The translations under genes and the position numbers were made by a program. From NCBI GenBank assembly GCA_026397915.1, contig JAPLTX010000061.1:158731-222730 (forward strand): a DNA stretch of 64,000 nucleotides. The letters run 5' to 3'. Source of the DNA: Verrucomicrobiota bacterium (GTDB lineage: Bacteria; Verrucomicrobiota; Verrucomicrobiia; CAIQCK01). The notes below the pieces were generated by a model that was not told the origin of the DNA, did no database searches, and was given only the letters and a program-made list of their open reading frames with translations. Positions 34,499 to 43,741 of this stretch are shown in pieces (within the stretch, counting starts at the first letter, position 1; every line of letters starts with the position of its first letter).

Positions 34499-37400
34499 TC
34501 ATTTGCCGGCGGACAGTTTCTTCAAGAACTCCGCCGCCGGCTGGTCGTTGATGGTGGTCAGCGTCTTGATGCTACTAAGGATGACGGCGTCGCGCTCCGG
34601 CACAATGTCGGCCTTGAGCACTTGCAGGGGTATCGTGCGCAACGGCGAGAGATCGGTCAGCTTCGTGTTCTGAATCCACAATTCCGTGAGCTGCATGCGG
34701 CGCAGCGGAGCGAGGTCTTTGATGTCGGTGTCGTTGACGCGCAGGCTGGTCAGCGCCTTGTCGCGCAGCGGCAGCAGGTCGTTGATCCGGTTGGACCCGC
34801 AGTGAAGCACTGTCAGCGCCATTTCGCTGAGCAGCGTCAGGCTGGTGACCTGCGTGCCTTCCATGGACAGGCTGGTGATGGGGCATCCGCGGATCGGCGT
34901 CAGGTCGCTGACGCGGGTGTTGTTAATGTTGAGGCTGACCAGCGGCGCACCTTTGAGCGGGCCTAGGCTGGTGACCGCCGTCTTCGCCAACGACAGGACG
35001 GACAGCGGCATTCCGCGCAGCGGAGTAATATCGCCAACCTTCGAGCCTTCGAGGATCAAAACGCCCAGCTTCATGCCGCGCAGCGGTGCCAAGTCGCGGA
35101 CCTCCGTTAGTCCGATGTCCAGTGTCGTCAGCGGTGCGCGTTTCAACGGCGTCAGATCGCGGATCTTCGTGCCGCCCAGATGGAGAGCTGTCAACGGCAT
35201 GCCCGCCAGCGGCGTGAGGTCGCTCACGGGGGCATAGGTCAGTGTCAACGTGGTCAACCGCAGGCCCTCCAACCCGCGCAGGTCGCTCACGGGATTGTTG
35301 TCGAGGGCCAGTTCTGTCAGCGCGGTGGTTTGCAGCGCCGTCAGGTCTTTGATGCCATTGCCGGAGGCAACCAGCGTCTTTAGCGGCAGGCCGCTTAGCG
35401 GGGAGAGTTTCGTGATCTGGCCCGTCGTTCCGGCAGGACAACGCAGCCTCGCGAGGCCAAGAACGTCGCGCACCGGCGAAAGGTCGGCGACCGCTTCGGT
35501 GGTAAAGGCCAGCTCCACAAGTTTGTCGCCTTCAAACACCGGCTGGACGCCGCCGCCAAAGCCGGGGTTGGCTTCTTTCATCCGCGCGATGAACCGTTGG
35601 AGCATCTGCTTGCCGCTGAGGCCACCGGCCGCGGCAGGCGCGCGCGACTGCGTCGGTCTGCTGGCCCGCGGCGCGTTCTTGGAGACGACTCTTGGCGTGG
35701 CGGTCTTAGCGCCGGTCTCACGCAACCAGAACATCGTCGCCGTCTCGCCGTTGATCCGCTGCAACGTCGGGATGTTTCGCAGCAACTCGCCGTCGCGCGC
35801 GGCGAGGAAATCGCACCGCAATTCGCGCAACGGCATGTTGGCGAGCACGGAGAGGTCGGTGACCTTGGTTTTCTGGCACCAAAGCGTCTGGAGCTGCATC
35901 CCCGCCAGCGAGGCGATGTCGCTCACGTCGGTGTGGTCGCAGCTCAGCACCGTCAGCAGCATCCCGCGTAACGGCGAAAGGTCGGTCACCTGCGTGTTGC
36001 CGCAACCGAGCACCGCCAGCGGTTGCCCTCGCAACGGCCGCAGGTCGCTCACGGGGTTGTTCTGGCACCAGAGCGCCGTCAGCCACAGCCCGCGCAGCGG
36101 CGCGAGGTCGCCAAGCTGGCCGGCAACGTTAGTGCCGCCGACGGGCGCAAGCGACAGACGCTGAAGCGTCCGCAGCGCGGCGACCGGCGAAATGTCCCGG
36201 ACGGCGGCGGTCGAGAAACCCAGCTCGGTCACTCTTCCGTCCACGATCTTGCGCGTGACGCGCCCGTCGAACTGCGGGTTCAACTCGCGCAGCCGGGCAG
36301 TGACCTGCGCGATCTGTTGCGTGGCGGGCAGCGCGGCAACCATGCTAGCAAACTCGTCCTGCGGCGCGCCGACATCGTGCCAGAACTCGGCGGCGGACTG
36401 ACCGTTGATCGTCTCTAGCGTCGTGATGGGCCACAGCGCCTCGCGATCGCGCACGGCGTCGAAGTCGCAGTCGAGCTGCTTCAGCGGCAGTTCGCGCAGC
36501 GCGACAAAGTTGGTGACGGACGCATGCTTGCAGGCGAGCGCGGCCAGCGGCATCCCGCGCAACGGCGACAGGTCAGCGACTTTCGAGAAGTTGCAGTCGA
36601 GGTTCGTCAGCGGCAAGCCGGCCAGCGCAATCAGATTGCTGAGCGACTGTTTCTCTGCTGAGCCGGAACAGACGAGACTTTGCAGGCCGGCCAACGCCTT
36701 GAGCGGTGTGAGGTCGCCCGCGCTCGCAGTCGAGAGCGCCAGCCCGGTGACCTTGTTGCTCACGACCGTTGGGGTGGCTTGGCCGTCGAAGCCCGGATTG
36801 AGTTCCTTCAGCTTGGCGACGACGATCTGCACCTGTGTCTCCGGTGCGACCGCAGCGACGGCCGCGATGAACACAGCGTCCACGGGCGCCGACAGCGGCG
36901 CGGCAACCGGCGCTTTCGGCGTCGCCCCTGGGAGCACGAGCGTCCCGCCCGCCGGAGCGGGCGGAGCAACTGCCACAACGTTAGTCGTCACAACCACCAC
37001 AGCCTGAGTCGCGGCAGCCGTCTGTCGCGGAGCAGCTGGCGACGGCACGGGAGCCGGCGTCTTCAGTTCGGCTTCCGGTTTGGATCCTGCGGAGGGCATG
37101 ACGCTTGTGGTTGCCGGCACGACCTGAGCGTGGCCGCGAGACACTTTGCGATCCTTCCACGGTGCCCAGAGCATCACACCGGCCAGCACGATGGCAGTAG
37201 CGGTGCCGGCAATGCCCCAGATTATTGCAGGCGACCTCTTCGCCGGCGCGGGCTGTGGCTTCATGAGTTGCTCGTGAACGTCGCGCAGATCGGCAAGGAG
37301 TTCGTCGTAGTTTTGGTAGCGCTCGTTGCGATGCTTGGCGAGCATTTTGGCGAGCAAGTCAACCAACGGCATCGGGCAGGTGGGCAGCACCGTCAAAATG

Positions 37401-38095
37401 TCCGGCGGCGGCTCATTGACGTGCTTGTTCATCACCGAGAACACATCCGCGCCGTCGTAGGGTGTCTGGCCGCTGGCGATGCAGTAAAGCGTGCAACCGA
37501 GGCTGTAGATGTCCGAGCGGAGATCAAGGTCGCATTCGCCGCGCGCCTGCTCCGGACTCATGTAATGCGGCGTGCCCCACGCCGTGCCGTGCTGCGTGAC
37601 GTGCGTCGAGTCGCCGCCAACGCAGCGGGCAAGGCCGAGGTCGCCGAGTTTCACCTCGCCCTTGGTGGAAAGGAAGATGTTGTCCGGCTTGATGTCGCGA
37701 TGGATGATGCGGGCCTTCTCCCACGCGTAGCGAAGCGCCTCGGCGAGATAGACGCAGATGGCAACCGCCTCGGTCGGTTCCAGCCGCCCGTGGCGTTCGA
37801 GGCGGTGGGCCAGCGTCTCGCCCTCGACGAACTCCATGACGATGTAATGTGTGCCGCTGTGCTCGCCGGCGGAGTAAATGGTGACAATACCCTCGTGGTT
37901 GAGTTGCGCGGCAGCAGTGGCCTCACGTCGGAAACGGGCGACGTATTCCGCGTCGCCGGCGAGGTGGGGTGCCAGCACCTTCAGCGCGACGGTGCGGTCG
38001 AGCATCGGCTGGCGCGCGCGATAGACGGTGCCCACACCGCCTTGGCCGACCTTCTCAACAATCTCGTAACCAGCAATGGTGTCGTTCTGGGGCAT
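34499..38095 (-). CDS. Hanks-type Ser/Thr kinase with extracytoplasmic leucine-rich repeats
   Basis: A 1198-residue membrane receptor kinase. Kinase domain 10-270: GQGGVGTVY loop, K39, HRDIKPDN (D134), DLG (152-154) and SPEQ. One membrane segment (about 290-311) and a Pro/Ala/Val-rich linker (to about 410) follow. The rest is leucine-rich repeats of about 21-23 residues (PLxxLxCxxTxVxDLSPLRGM). The LRR region is three related modules, each opening with LKELNPGF-like and closing with INGxxAxxF-like sequence. The ligand is unknown. Confidence 0.9.
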   Translation of the reverse strand: MPQNDTIAGYEIVEKVGQGGVGTVYRARQPMLDRTVALKVLAPHLAGDAEYVARFRREATAAAQLNHEGIVTIYSAGEHSGTHYIVMEFVEGETLAHRLERHGRLEPTEAVAICVYLAEALRYAWEKARIIHRDIKPDNIFLSTKGEVKLGDLGLARCVGGDSTHVTQHGTAWGTPHYMSPEQARGECDLDLRSDIYSLGCTLYCIASGQTPYDGADVFSVMNKHVNEPPPDILTVLPTCPMPLVDLLAKMLAKHRNERYQNYDELLADLRDVHEQLMKPQPAPAKRSPAIIWGIAGTATAIVLAGVMLWAPWKDRKVSRGHAQVVPATTSVMPSAGSKPEAELKTPAPVPSPAAPRQTAAATQAVVVVTTNVVAVAPPAPAGGTLVLPGATPKAPVAAPLSAPVDAVFIAAVAAVAPETQVQIVVAKLKELNPGFDGQATPTVVSNKVTGLALSTASAGDLTPLKALAGLQSLVCSGSAEKQSLSNLIALAGLPLTNLDCNFSKVADLSPLRGMPLAALACKHASVTNFVALRELPLKQLDCDFDAVRDREALWPITTLETINGQSAAEFWHDVGAPQDEFASMVAALPATQQIAQVTARLRELNPQFDGRVTRKIVDGRVTELGFSTAAVRDISPVAALRTLQRLSLAPVGGTNVAGQLGDLAPLRGLWLTALWCQNNPVSDLRPLRGQPLAVLGCGNTQVTDLSPLRGMLLTVLSCDHTDVSDIASLAGMQLQTLWCQKTKVTDLSVLANMPLRELRCDFLAARDGELLRNIPTLQRINGETATMFWLRETGAKTATPRVVSKNAPRASRPTQSRAPAAAGGLSGKQMLQRFIARMKEANPGFGGGVQPVFEGDKLVELAFTTEAVADLSPVRDVLGLARLRCPAGTTGQITKLSPLSGLPLKTLVASGNGIKDLTALQTTALTELALDNNPVSDLRGLEGLRLTTLTLTYAPVSDLTPLAGMPLTALHLGGTKIRDLTPLKRAPLTTLDIGLTEVRDLAPLRGMKLGVLILEGSKVGDITPLRGMPLSVLSLAKTAVTSLGPLKGAPLVSLNINNTRVSDLTPIRGCPITSLSMEGTQVTSLTLLSEMALTVLHCGSNRINDLLPLRDKALTSLRVNDTDIKDLAPLRRMQLTELWIQNTKLTDLSPLRTIPLQVLKADIVPERDAVILSSIKTLTTINDQPAAEFLKKLSAGK

Positions 38096-38160
38096 CGAAG
38101 GATGCCGAGTCTAGCCGCAAAGGAGGTCGAGTCAACGACGGTTTCTGTAACGTTTTCCCG

Positions 38161-41100
38161 CTACTTTGCCATCGTTGTCATGCGCACCAGTGGGCCGTCG
38201 TCCTCGATGATCACGCGGAAGCCGACGTTGTAGATCTTCTGGAACGCCGAATAGGACAGGCGGAAGCTCGATGTGCAGCGGAACGGCCGGTCATACCACG
38301 AGCCGCCGCGGACGACACGCTCTGTCTGGGGCGGCTGCTCGGCGGCGTTGCGGTCGTCGTCACGATACGGATACGGGCGATAGGCGGTGCGGGTCCATTC
38401 CCACGCGTTGCCGTGCATGTCGTGCAGACCCCACGGGTTCGGCTTGTAGCGGCCGACCGGCTCAGTGACAAAGCCGTCGTCGTTGAAACGGGCGTCCTGC
38501 GGAATCCAGTTGTCGTATTTATTTTCCGGGTTCTTATACCAAGCGGCGCGATAATCCTGAACGTAGGGATTGCCAGAGAAATACGACAGCATGAAATCGC
38601 CGAGGTTGGCGAACTTCGAGAAGTCGGTGTTGAGGTCGCCATACCAGAACGGCGTCGCCGTGCCCGCGCGGCAGGCCCATTCCCACTGCGCCTCGGTCGG
38701 CAGCGTCACCTTGCGGCCCATCTTCGTCGAGAGCCATGCGCAGAACTTCATCGCGTCGGTCCACGACACGCGCACAGCGGGTTGGGCGGGCTGATCCTGA
38801 TCGTAGCAGGTAATGCCGAACTGGTAACCGTGCCGATCTTCCTCGCGACTCTCGTGCGCCGGGTCGAACCGCTTGAACTGGTCGTTGGTGATCTCCATCG
38901 CGCTCATCCAGAAACCGCGCGGGACCTTCACGCGGCTGAGCGGCCGTTCGTCGCGATGGCCGTCACGGCTGCCCATGACAAACTCGCCGGCCGGCACCCA
39001 GACAAAGCGCATTCCCGGCGGCGGCAACGCCTCGTTGACCATCGCGATCTTTTGTCCGGCCTTCGCCGGCGTCTTTTCGCTCCAGACGACGGTGCGTTTC
39101 TCGTTCATCAGTTCGACCAGACAACTCGCGAGCCGTTCTTGGATACCGTCGCGGTTCCAGAGCACGAGCTTCTGCACCGGAACCATCGCGCCGAGGTCCA
39201 CCTCCCACCATTCCTTGTCACCGTTCATGGTGTGCGTGATCGAGCCGTGGCTGTAGTTACCATCGGTGTTGCCGTCCACGCCGCGCTCGGCGCCCGCGCC
39301 ACCGTAGGTGCTCGACTGTGTCGCTTTCTTCTTCAGCGCCACGTTCTGGCCGTTCGAGAAAACCTCCGCCTCGGCAACCGAGAGCCAGCGCGCCGGGCCG
39401 GCGTTGACGCGCAGGTAACACGCCGTCACGACGGGCGGCTGTGCCTTCGGTTTCTCGAACGGAAACGCCAGCGCGCCGCCGGTGCCGGCCGGCGCGGCAT
39501 GCTTCTGCTTCGCGACTGCTTCCTCCGCGCTGAACGGCCAACCCACCGGCATTTCAAATTTCAAATCTGAGATTTCAAATTCTTCCGCAGGCTTCACTGG
39601 CGTCGTGTCATACTTCGGCGTCGCAGGAATCTCTTCGTAGTTTGGGTGCGGCCCCATCGGCACGTATTTCTTGCGCAGCTCCATCGCGCGCTTGTTGGAC
39701 ACCGTCAGCTTCTCGCACAGGTGTGGGCCGTAGCCGGCGGTGAACTGCGGAATCTCGCCCCACGTGCCGTAGAACGGCGCGTTCAAGTCCTGCCATGCCG
39801 CGAGCCGCTCCCACGCCTCGGCGTCGAGTTTCACGCCGTGATGGCCCTTGCGCAGCATCTGGCCCAGTTCAGTTGTGCTGAAAGTGAAGTCGAGCGGCGA
39901 GAGCATCCGCCGGTCGCCCTCGATGCCCGGCCGTCGCATGAAGCGGTGGAGTTCAGCGTAGGACTTCGTGAACTTGCCGCCGCCGCCCCAGTGGCCGGCT
40001 TGCATCGTCTTCCAGTCGGTGATCATCTCACCGCCGACGAGTCGCGGCTGCGCTTTCGTGCCGTCGTGGCAGCTCACGCAATACTTGTCGAGCACCGGCT
40101 GCACCTCGCGCACGTAGCTGAAGCCGCGCGTCGGCCCGTGCCACGGCGTGATCTCCGACGGCTTGCGCTTGGTCGCCGCCGCCTCGCGCCGCAATGACGC
40201 CGCGCTCTGGCTCTCGTGACAGCCGACACACGACACGCGCTCGCCAGGTTGCCCAACGAGCCAGCTTCGCATGAGTTGCAGCGCCTCGCCTTTTTCGTCG
40301 ATCGGCTGGAACGAGATCGGCGTGTTGGCGGGCATCTTGAAATGCGCCGAGCCATCCGGCTCCACCGGCACGGTGCCGATGATGCGCTTGATGTCCCACG
40401 GGCCGTCCATGCCGAGCGTGCCATAGAGGCCGCCCATGCCGCGCCGGCTGAAATAGTATTCGATGAGCCGCAGCTTCTTCACCGTCCCGCGAGGCACGCC
40501 CGCAAGGCCGGGGCCGTCGTAGATGTCTTGGATGTGAACCGTTGCTTCGTTGCTCGCGAGGTCCACGCGATCCTGAATCGCTATTGGTCGCGCCGTCTTG
40601 CGCAGCGGAATCGGCTCCAGCAGCGCCGCGCCGGGCAGTTCCTTGATGAGCGTGAAGTTGTCGAATACGTCCACGAGGTAGATGCCCCACAGCGAGTCCG
40701 GATGCCGCTTGCAGGCGACAAGATGGTATTTCTCGCTGAGCGGATACGGCATCAGGAACTGCGGGCAGGTGCCGCGCGTCAGGCCGTCGCGCACGATCGG
40801 CTCAACTTCCTTGTCGTAGCCGGGGATTTCCTTCACGCCCTCGCCGTCGCGCCGGCCAGCCTCGGTGTCGAAAATCAGCAGCCGCCCCGACCTCCCCACG
40901 TCATGATGGCCGCCGGCGATGCCAATGACCTTGCCCGCCGTGCCCGGCACGGGCCGCGCGTGGAAGAACGAGCCAGGGAACCACGAGCCGCGTCCGCGCA
41001 GTTCGCGCTGGTCCGTGCCGTCGGGGTTCATGTGGAAAAGCATCCGCGAGTTCGCGTGGCTCTGGTCGGTGTATTCCCAACGCAGATACATCACGCGTCC

Positions 41101-42330
41101 GCTTTCCATCATCGTCGGGCACCAGTCGCTGTCCTGCTCGAACGTGAGCTGCCGAATCTGGCCGGTCTTGGTGTCGAGCCGGTAGATCGAAGCCATCGCG
41201 TCGCTGCCGAACACGCACGGCAGGCCCTGATACGTCGCGTTGGAAGTAAACACGATGTCGCCATTCGGCAGGTAGCACGGCTCCATGTGTGAGACGTCGT
41301 CGCCGTCGTCGGGTGTAACCTGCCGCAGCCCTTTGCCGTCCACGGCAATCTCCCAGAGCCGCAGCCCGTTTTCCTTCGCGCTCTTCTTCGAGAACAGAAT
41401 CCGGTCGGCGTCGAAGTTCAGGTCGGGTGCGAAGAGCGTCTCCATGTCCTGCGCGGCATAGACCGTCTCGAACCGCCCATCGCCGCGGAGGTCGGAGAGC
41501 ACGGCGATCTCGTCGTGGAAGGAGCCTTTGCGGACGACCACATCGTCAGTGCGCCAGTTGTTCGGCTGGCCGATGTCGTAGCTCATCGCGCGGCTTGCGG
41601 GCACGGACACGCCACGCTTGAGCACCAGCAGCTTGCCAAAGTCTAGCAGCGGGTTCGCGAGCAGCGCCGCGCGCGCGTCGGCAGCCAGTGCGTTGGCGCG
41701 GCCCACCGCGTCGCTCTTGCACTCGCGCAGCGCCGCCAGCAGCGCGTCGCGTTCCTTCAGCGCGTCGAGCAGCTTCCGTTGCTTCGCCGCGTCGCAACGC
41801 TCCGGCCACGTGCGGGCCATGTCGGCGAGCGCAAGCGCCACGGTCTTCGGGTCCACACCTTCGAGCCGCTGGATGGCCTCGCTGAAGACGCACGACTGGC
41901 GGTAGAGCTTGCGGATGTTCTCCAAATCGGCTGGCGTTGCTGCCTTGGCGGCAAGTGCGCGCGCCCCCTGCTGCAACGGCCCGACCATCGCGTTCACGTA
42001 GCGGTTTGCGAGCGCCTTGAAGTCGCCGGCTTTCCAGTCGCCCGACCAGATGCCGTCGCAGTCGTCGGCGCCGGGGAAGTCGCGCATCACGAGCGCCCAG
42101 ATTTGCTGGCGCGCGGCGGCTTTCTGACGTGCGTCGGCTTTTCTGGCGTTTTTGTTCTTGGCGGGCTTCTCGTCGTCGGCTTCCTTCGCAGCCAGCGCCT
42201 CGCGCGAAACACGGATGGTTTCCTCCCACGTCGCCTGTTTCTGGTAGCAGGCCGGATCAACCGCAAGACTGGCGTTGGCAGCCACCAGCCATAAGGCCAG
42301 CAGCGACGCACTTGCTGTTCGTATCTTCAT
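38161..42330 (-). CDS. HzsA-like di-heme protein fused to F5/8C and FGE-sulfatase domains
   Basis: A 1389-residue exported protein (signal peptide 1-23; GGAGG precedes ATG 42330). After a helical region (to about 240) comes a WD40/TolB-like propeller (RILFSKKSAKENGLRLWEI, YLPNGDIVFTSNATY) with the HzsA-related part carrying heme motifs CVGCH (701-705) and CVSCH (751-755). A linker at about 915-930, partly encoded by a 7-bp array, leads to a discoidin-like F5/8C domain (about 990-1085) and a C-terminal FGE/SUMF1-type domain (from about 1103: FVWVPAGEFVMGS ... HDMHGNAWEWTRTAYR ... VVRGGSWYDRPF). The reaction is unknown; the name does not imply hydrazine synthesis. Confidence 0.85.
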   Translation of the reverse strand: MKIRTASASLLALWLVAANASLAVDPACYQKQATWEETIRVSREALAAKEADDEKPAKNKNARKADARQKAAARQQIWALVMRDFPGADDCDGIWSGDWKAGDFKALANRYVNAMVGPLQQGARALAAKAATPADLENIRKLYRQSCVFSEAIQRLEGVDPKTVALALADMARTWPERCDAAKQRKLLDALKERDALLAALRECKSDAVGRANALAADARAALLANPLLDFGKLLVLKRGVSVPASRAMSYDIGQPNNWRTDDVVVRKGSFHDEIAVLSDLRGDGRFETVYAAQDMETLFAPDLNFDADRILFSKKSAKENGLRLWEIAVDGKGLRQVTPDDGDDVSHMEPCYLPNGDIVFTSNATYQGLPCVFGSDAMASIYRLDTKTGQIRQLTFEQDSDWCPTMMESGRVMYLRWEYTDQSHANSRMLFHMNPDGTDQRELRGRGSWFPGSFFHARPVPGTAGKVIGIAGGHHDVGRSGRLLIFDTEAGRRDGEGVKEIPGYDKEVEPIVRDGLTRGTCPQFLMPYPLSEKYHLVACKRHPDSLWGIYLVDVFDNFTLIKELPGAALLEPIPLRKTARPIAIQDRVDLASNEATVHIQDIYDGPGLAGVPRGTVKKLRLIEYYFSRRGMGGLYGTLGMDGPWDIKRIIGTVPVEPDGSAHFKMPANTPISFQPIDEKGEALQLMRSWLVGQPGERVSCVGCHESQSAASLRREAAATKRKPSEITPWHGPTRGFSYVREVQPVLDKYCVSCHDGTKAQPRLVGGEMITDWKTMQAGHWGGGGKFTKSYAELHRFMRRPGIEGDRRMLSPLDFTFSTTELGQMLRKGHHGVKLDAEAWERLAAWQDLNAPFYGTWGEIPQFTAGYGPHLCEKLTVSNKRAMELRKKYVPMGPHPNYEEIPATPKYDTTPVKPAEEFEISDLKFEMPVGWPFSAEEAVAKQKHAAPAGTGGALAFPFEKPKAQPPVVTACYLRVNAGPARWLSVAEAEVFSNGQNVALKKKATQSSTYGGAGAERGVDGNTDGNYSHGSITHTMNGDKEWWEVDLGAMVPVQKLVLWNRDGIQERLASCLVELMNEKRTVVWSEKTPAKAGQKIAMVNEALPPPGMRFVWVPAGEFVMGSRDGHRDERPLSRVKVPRGFWMSAMEITNDQFKRFDPAHESREEDRHGYQFGITCYDQDQPAQPAVRVSWTDAMKFCAWLSTKMGRKVTLPTEAQWEWACRAGTATPFWYGDLNTDFSKFANLGDFMLSYFSGNPYVQDYRAAWYKNPENKYDNWIPQDARFNDDGFVTEPVGRYKPNPWGLHDMHGNAWEWTRTAYRPYPYRDDDRNAAEQPPQTERVVRGGSWYDRPFRCTSSFRLSYSAFQKIYNVGFRVIIEDDGPLVRMTTMAK
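39552..39582. repeat. In-frame 7-bp-period array at a domain junction
   Basis: TTTCAAA TTTCAAA TCTGAGA TTTCAAA TTC, A+T-rich within a G+C-rich gene. On the coding strand it reads EEFEISDLKFE, between the cytochrome part and the F5/8C domain. Confidence 0.7.
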
Positions 42331-42353
42331 ACGTCCTCCTCCACTCGTTGAGC

Positions 42354-43712
42354 CTACGCCAGCTTCCAGCCATTGTGATACGGCGGGTTGAGCAGGCGGG
42401 TCGCTTCGGGACAGTTGGTGAACCGCATCGCGCGCTCGTTGTAGAGCAGCTTCTTGCCGGCCATGCGGATCGCGATGACGCCGAGCAGGCCGAGTTCCGA
42501 GAGCCGCCCGCCGTATTCGAACGGCGAGCCGGACTGCCGGCCGTCGCGGATCGCATCGAGCCAGTCGCGCTGGTGGCCGCCGCGGACGCGCGGAATTTTC
42601 GGCTCCGGCCGCTTGTAGGCTTGCATCGCCTTCTCTGGAATAAGCCGGCAGCCGCCCGCGCCGTGCGAGCCGTAGAGAATCTTGCCGCGGTCGCCAACGA
42701 CCACCGCGCCGACGTCGCCGACTTTTCGGTCGGCTTCGAGTTCCGGCGGGCGCGGAATTGGGCGCTGGCCATCATACCAGACCAATTTCACCGGGCCGCG
42801 CTTGCCCTTGGCGGGAAACTCGAACGTGACCTGCGCTCCCGGCGGGTAGAGGTCCGCGTGCTTCACCGGATCGTAGCCGTCGGTTTCGGCGACGATGCTC
42901 GTGGGCATGTCGAGGTCGAGCGCCCAAAACACCGGGTCAATCACGTGGCAGACCCAATCGCCCAGCGCGCCGGAGCCGTAGGCCATCCAACCGCGCCATT
43001 TCCACGGCACGTAGGCGGGATGATACGGGCGCTTCGCCACGGGGCCTTGCCAAAGGTCCCAATCCAGTTCTGGCGGCACAGGCGGACGTTCCTTGAGAAC
43101 CTGATCGAGGCTGTTAATCTGGCAGTAAATGTCGCGAAAAATACCGCAGCCTGCGTGGACTTCCGTCACGTTGCCAATGGCTCCGTCCCAAATCCACTCG
43201 CAGAAGAGGCGGATCGAATCGCCGGAGTGGCCTTGGTTGCCGACCTGCGTGACAAGCTTTCGCGACTTCGCCATCTTGCGAAGCGCGCGCAGTTCCCCGA
43301 CGGAGTGCGCGAGCGGCTTCTCGCAATAGACGTGCTTGCCGCGCTTCATGGCCGCCATCGCGGCAATGGTATGCGTGTGGTCGGGTGTGCCAACGAGCAC
43401 GGCGTCAATCTTGCCGTCCATCTCGTCGAGCATCTTGCGGAAGTCCTTGTAGCGTTTCGCTTCCGGGAACTTCTTAAACATCTCCGCTGCGCGTTGGTCG
43501 TCCACGTCGCAAAGGGCAACGATGTTCTCGTCGGCCATGTTCTTGAGGTCGGCGGCGGCCTGTCCGCCCGCGCCGATGGCGGCGATGTTCAGCTTGCGGC
43601 TCGGTGGGATCTTTCCGTCGCCGCCCAACACATGCCGCGGGACAACCTGAAGGGTGAAGGCGGCTCCGGCCGTTGCCTTGAGGAACCGCCGTCGCGAGAT
43701 GACCGATGTCAT
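42354..43712 (-). CDS. Tat-exported Gfo/Idh/MocA oxidoreductase (1)
   Basis: A 452-residue NAD(P)-dependent oxidoreductase family protein with the twin-arginine signal SRRRFLKATAGAAF. The Rossmann motif LNIAAIGAGGQAAAD, the EKPLAHS motif (Lys/Pro catalytic region) and GDWVCHVIDPVFWAL are visible. ATG 43712 is chosen since it opens the Tat signal; upstream frame has no homology. Substrates of exported members are mostly unknown sugars or glycosides. It follows its paralogue by 29 bp. Confidence 0.88.
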   Translation of the reverse strand: MTSVISRRRFLKATAGAAFTLQVVPRHVLGGDGKIPPSRKLNIAAIGAGGQAAADLKNMADENIVALCDVDDQRAAEMFKKFPEAKRYKDFRKMLDEMDGKIDAVLVGTPDHTHTIAAMAAMKRGKHVYCEKPLAHSVGELRALRKMAKSRKLVTQVGNQGHSGDSIRLFCEWIWDGAIGNVTEVHAGCGIFRDIYCQINSLDQVLKERPPVPPELDWDLWQGPVAKRPYHPAYVPWKWRGWMAYGSGALGDWVCHVIDPVFWALDLDMPTSIVAETDGYDPVKHADLYPPGAQVTFEFPAKGKRGPVKLVWYDGQRPIPRPPELEADRKVGDVGAVVVGDRGKILYGSHGAGGCRLIPEKAMQAYKRPEPKIPRVRGGHQRDWLDAIRDGRQSGSPFEYGGRLSELGLLGVIAIRMAGKKLLYNERAMRFTNCPEATRLLNPPYHNGWKLA

Positions 43713-43741
43713 GTTCGTAGCGTCTGCTGGTGTCGAACAGC

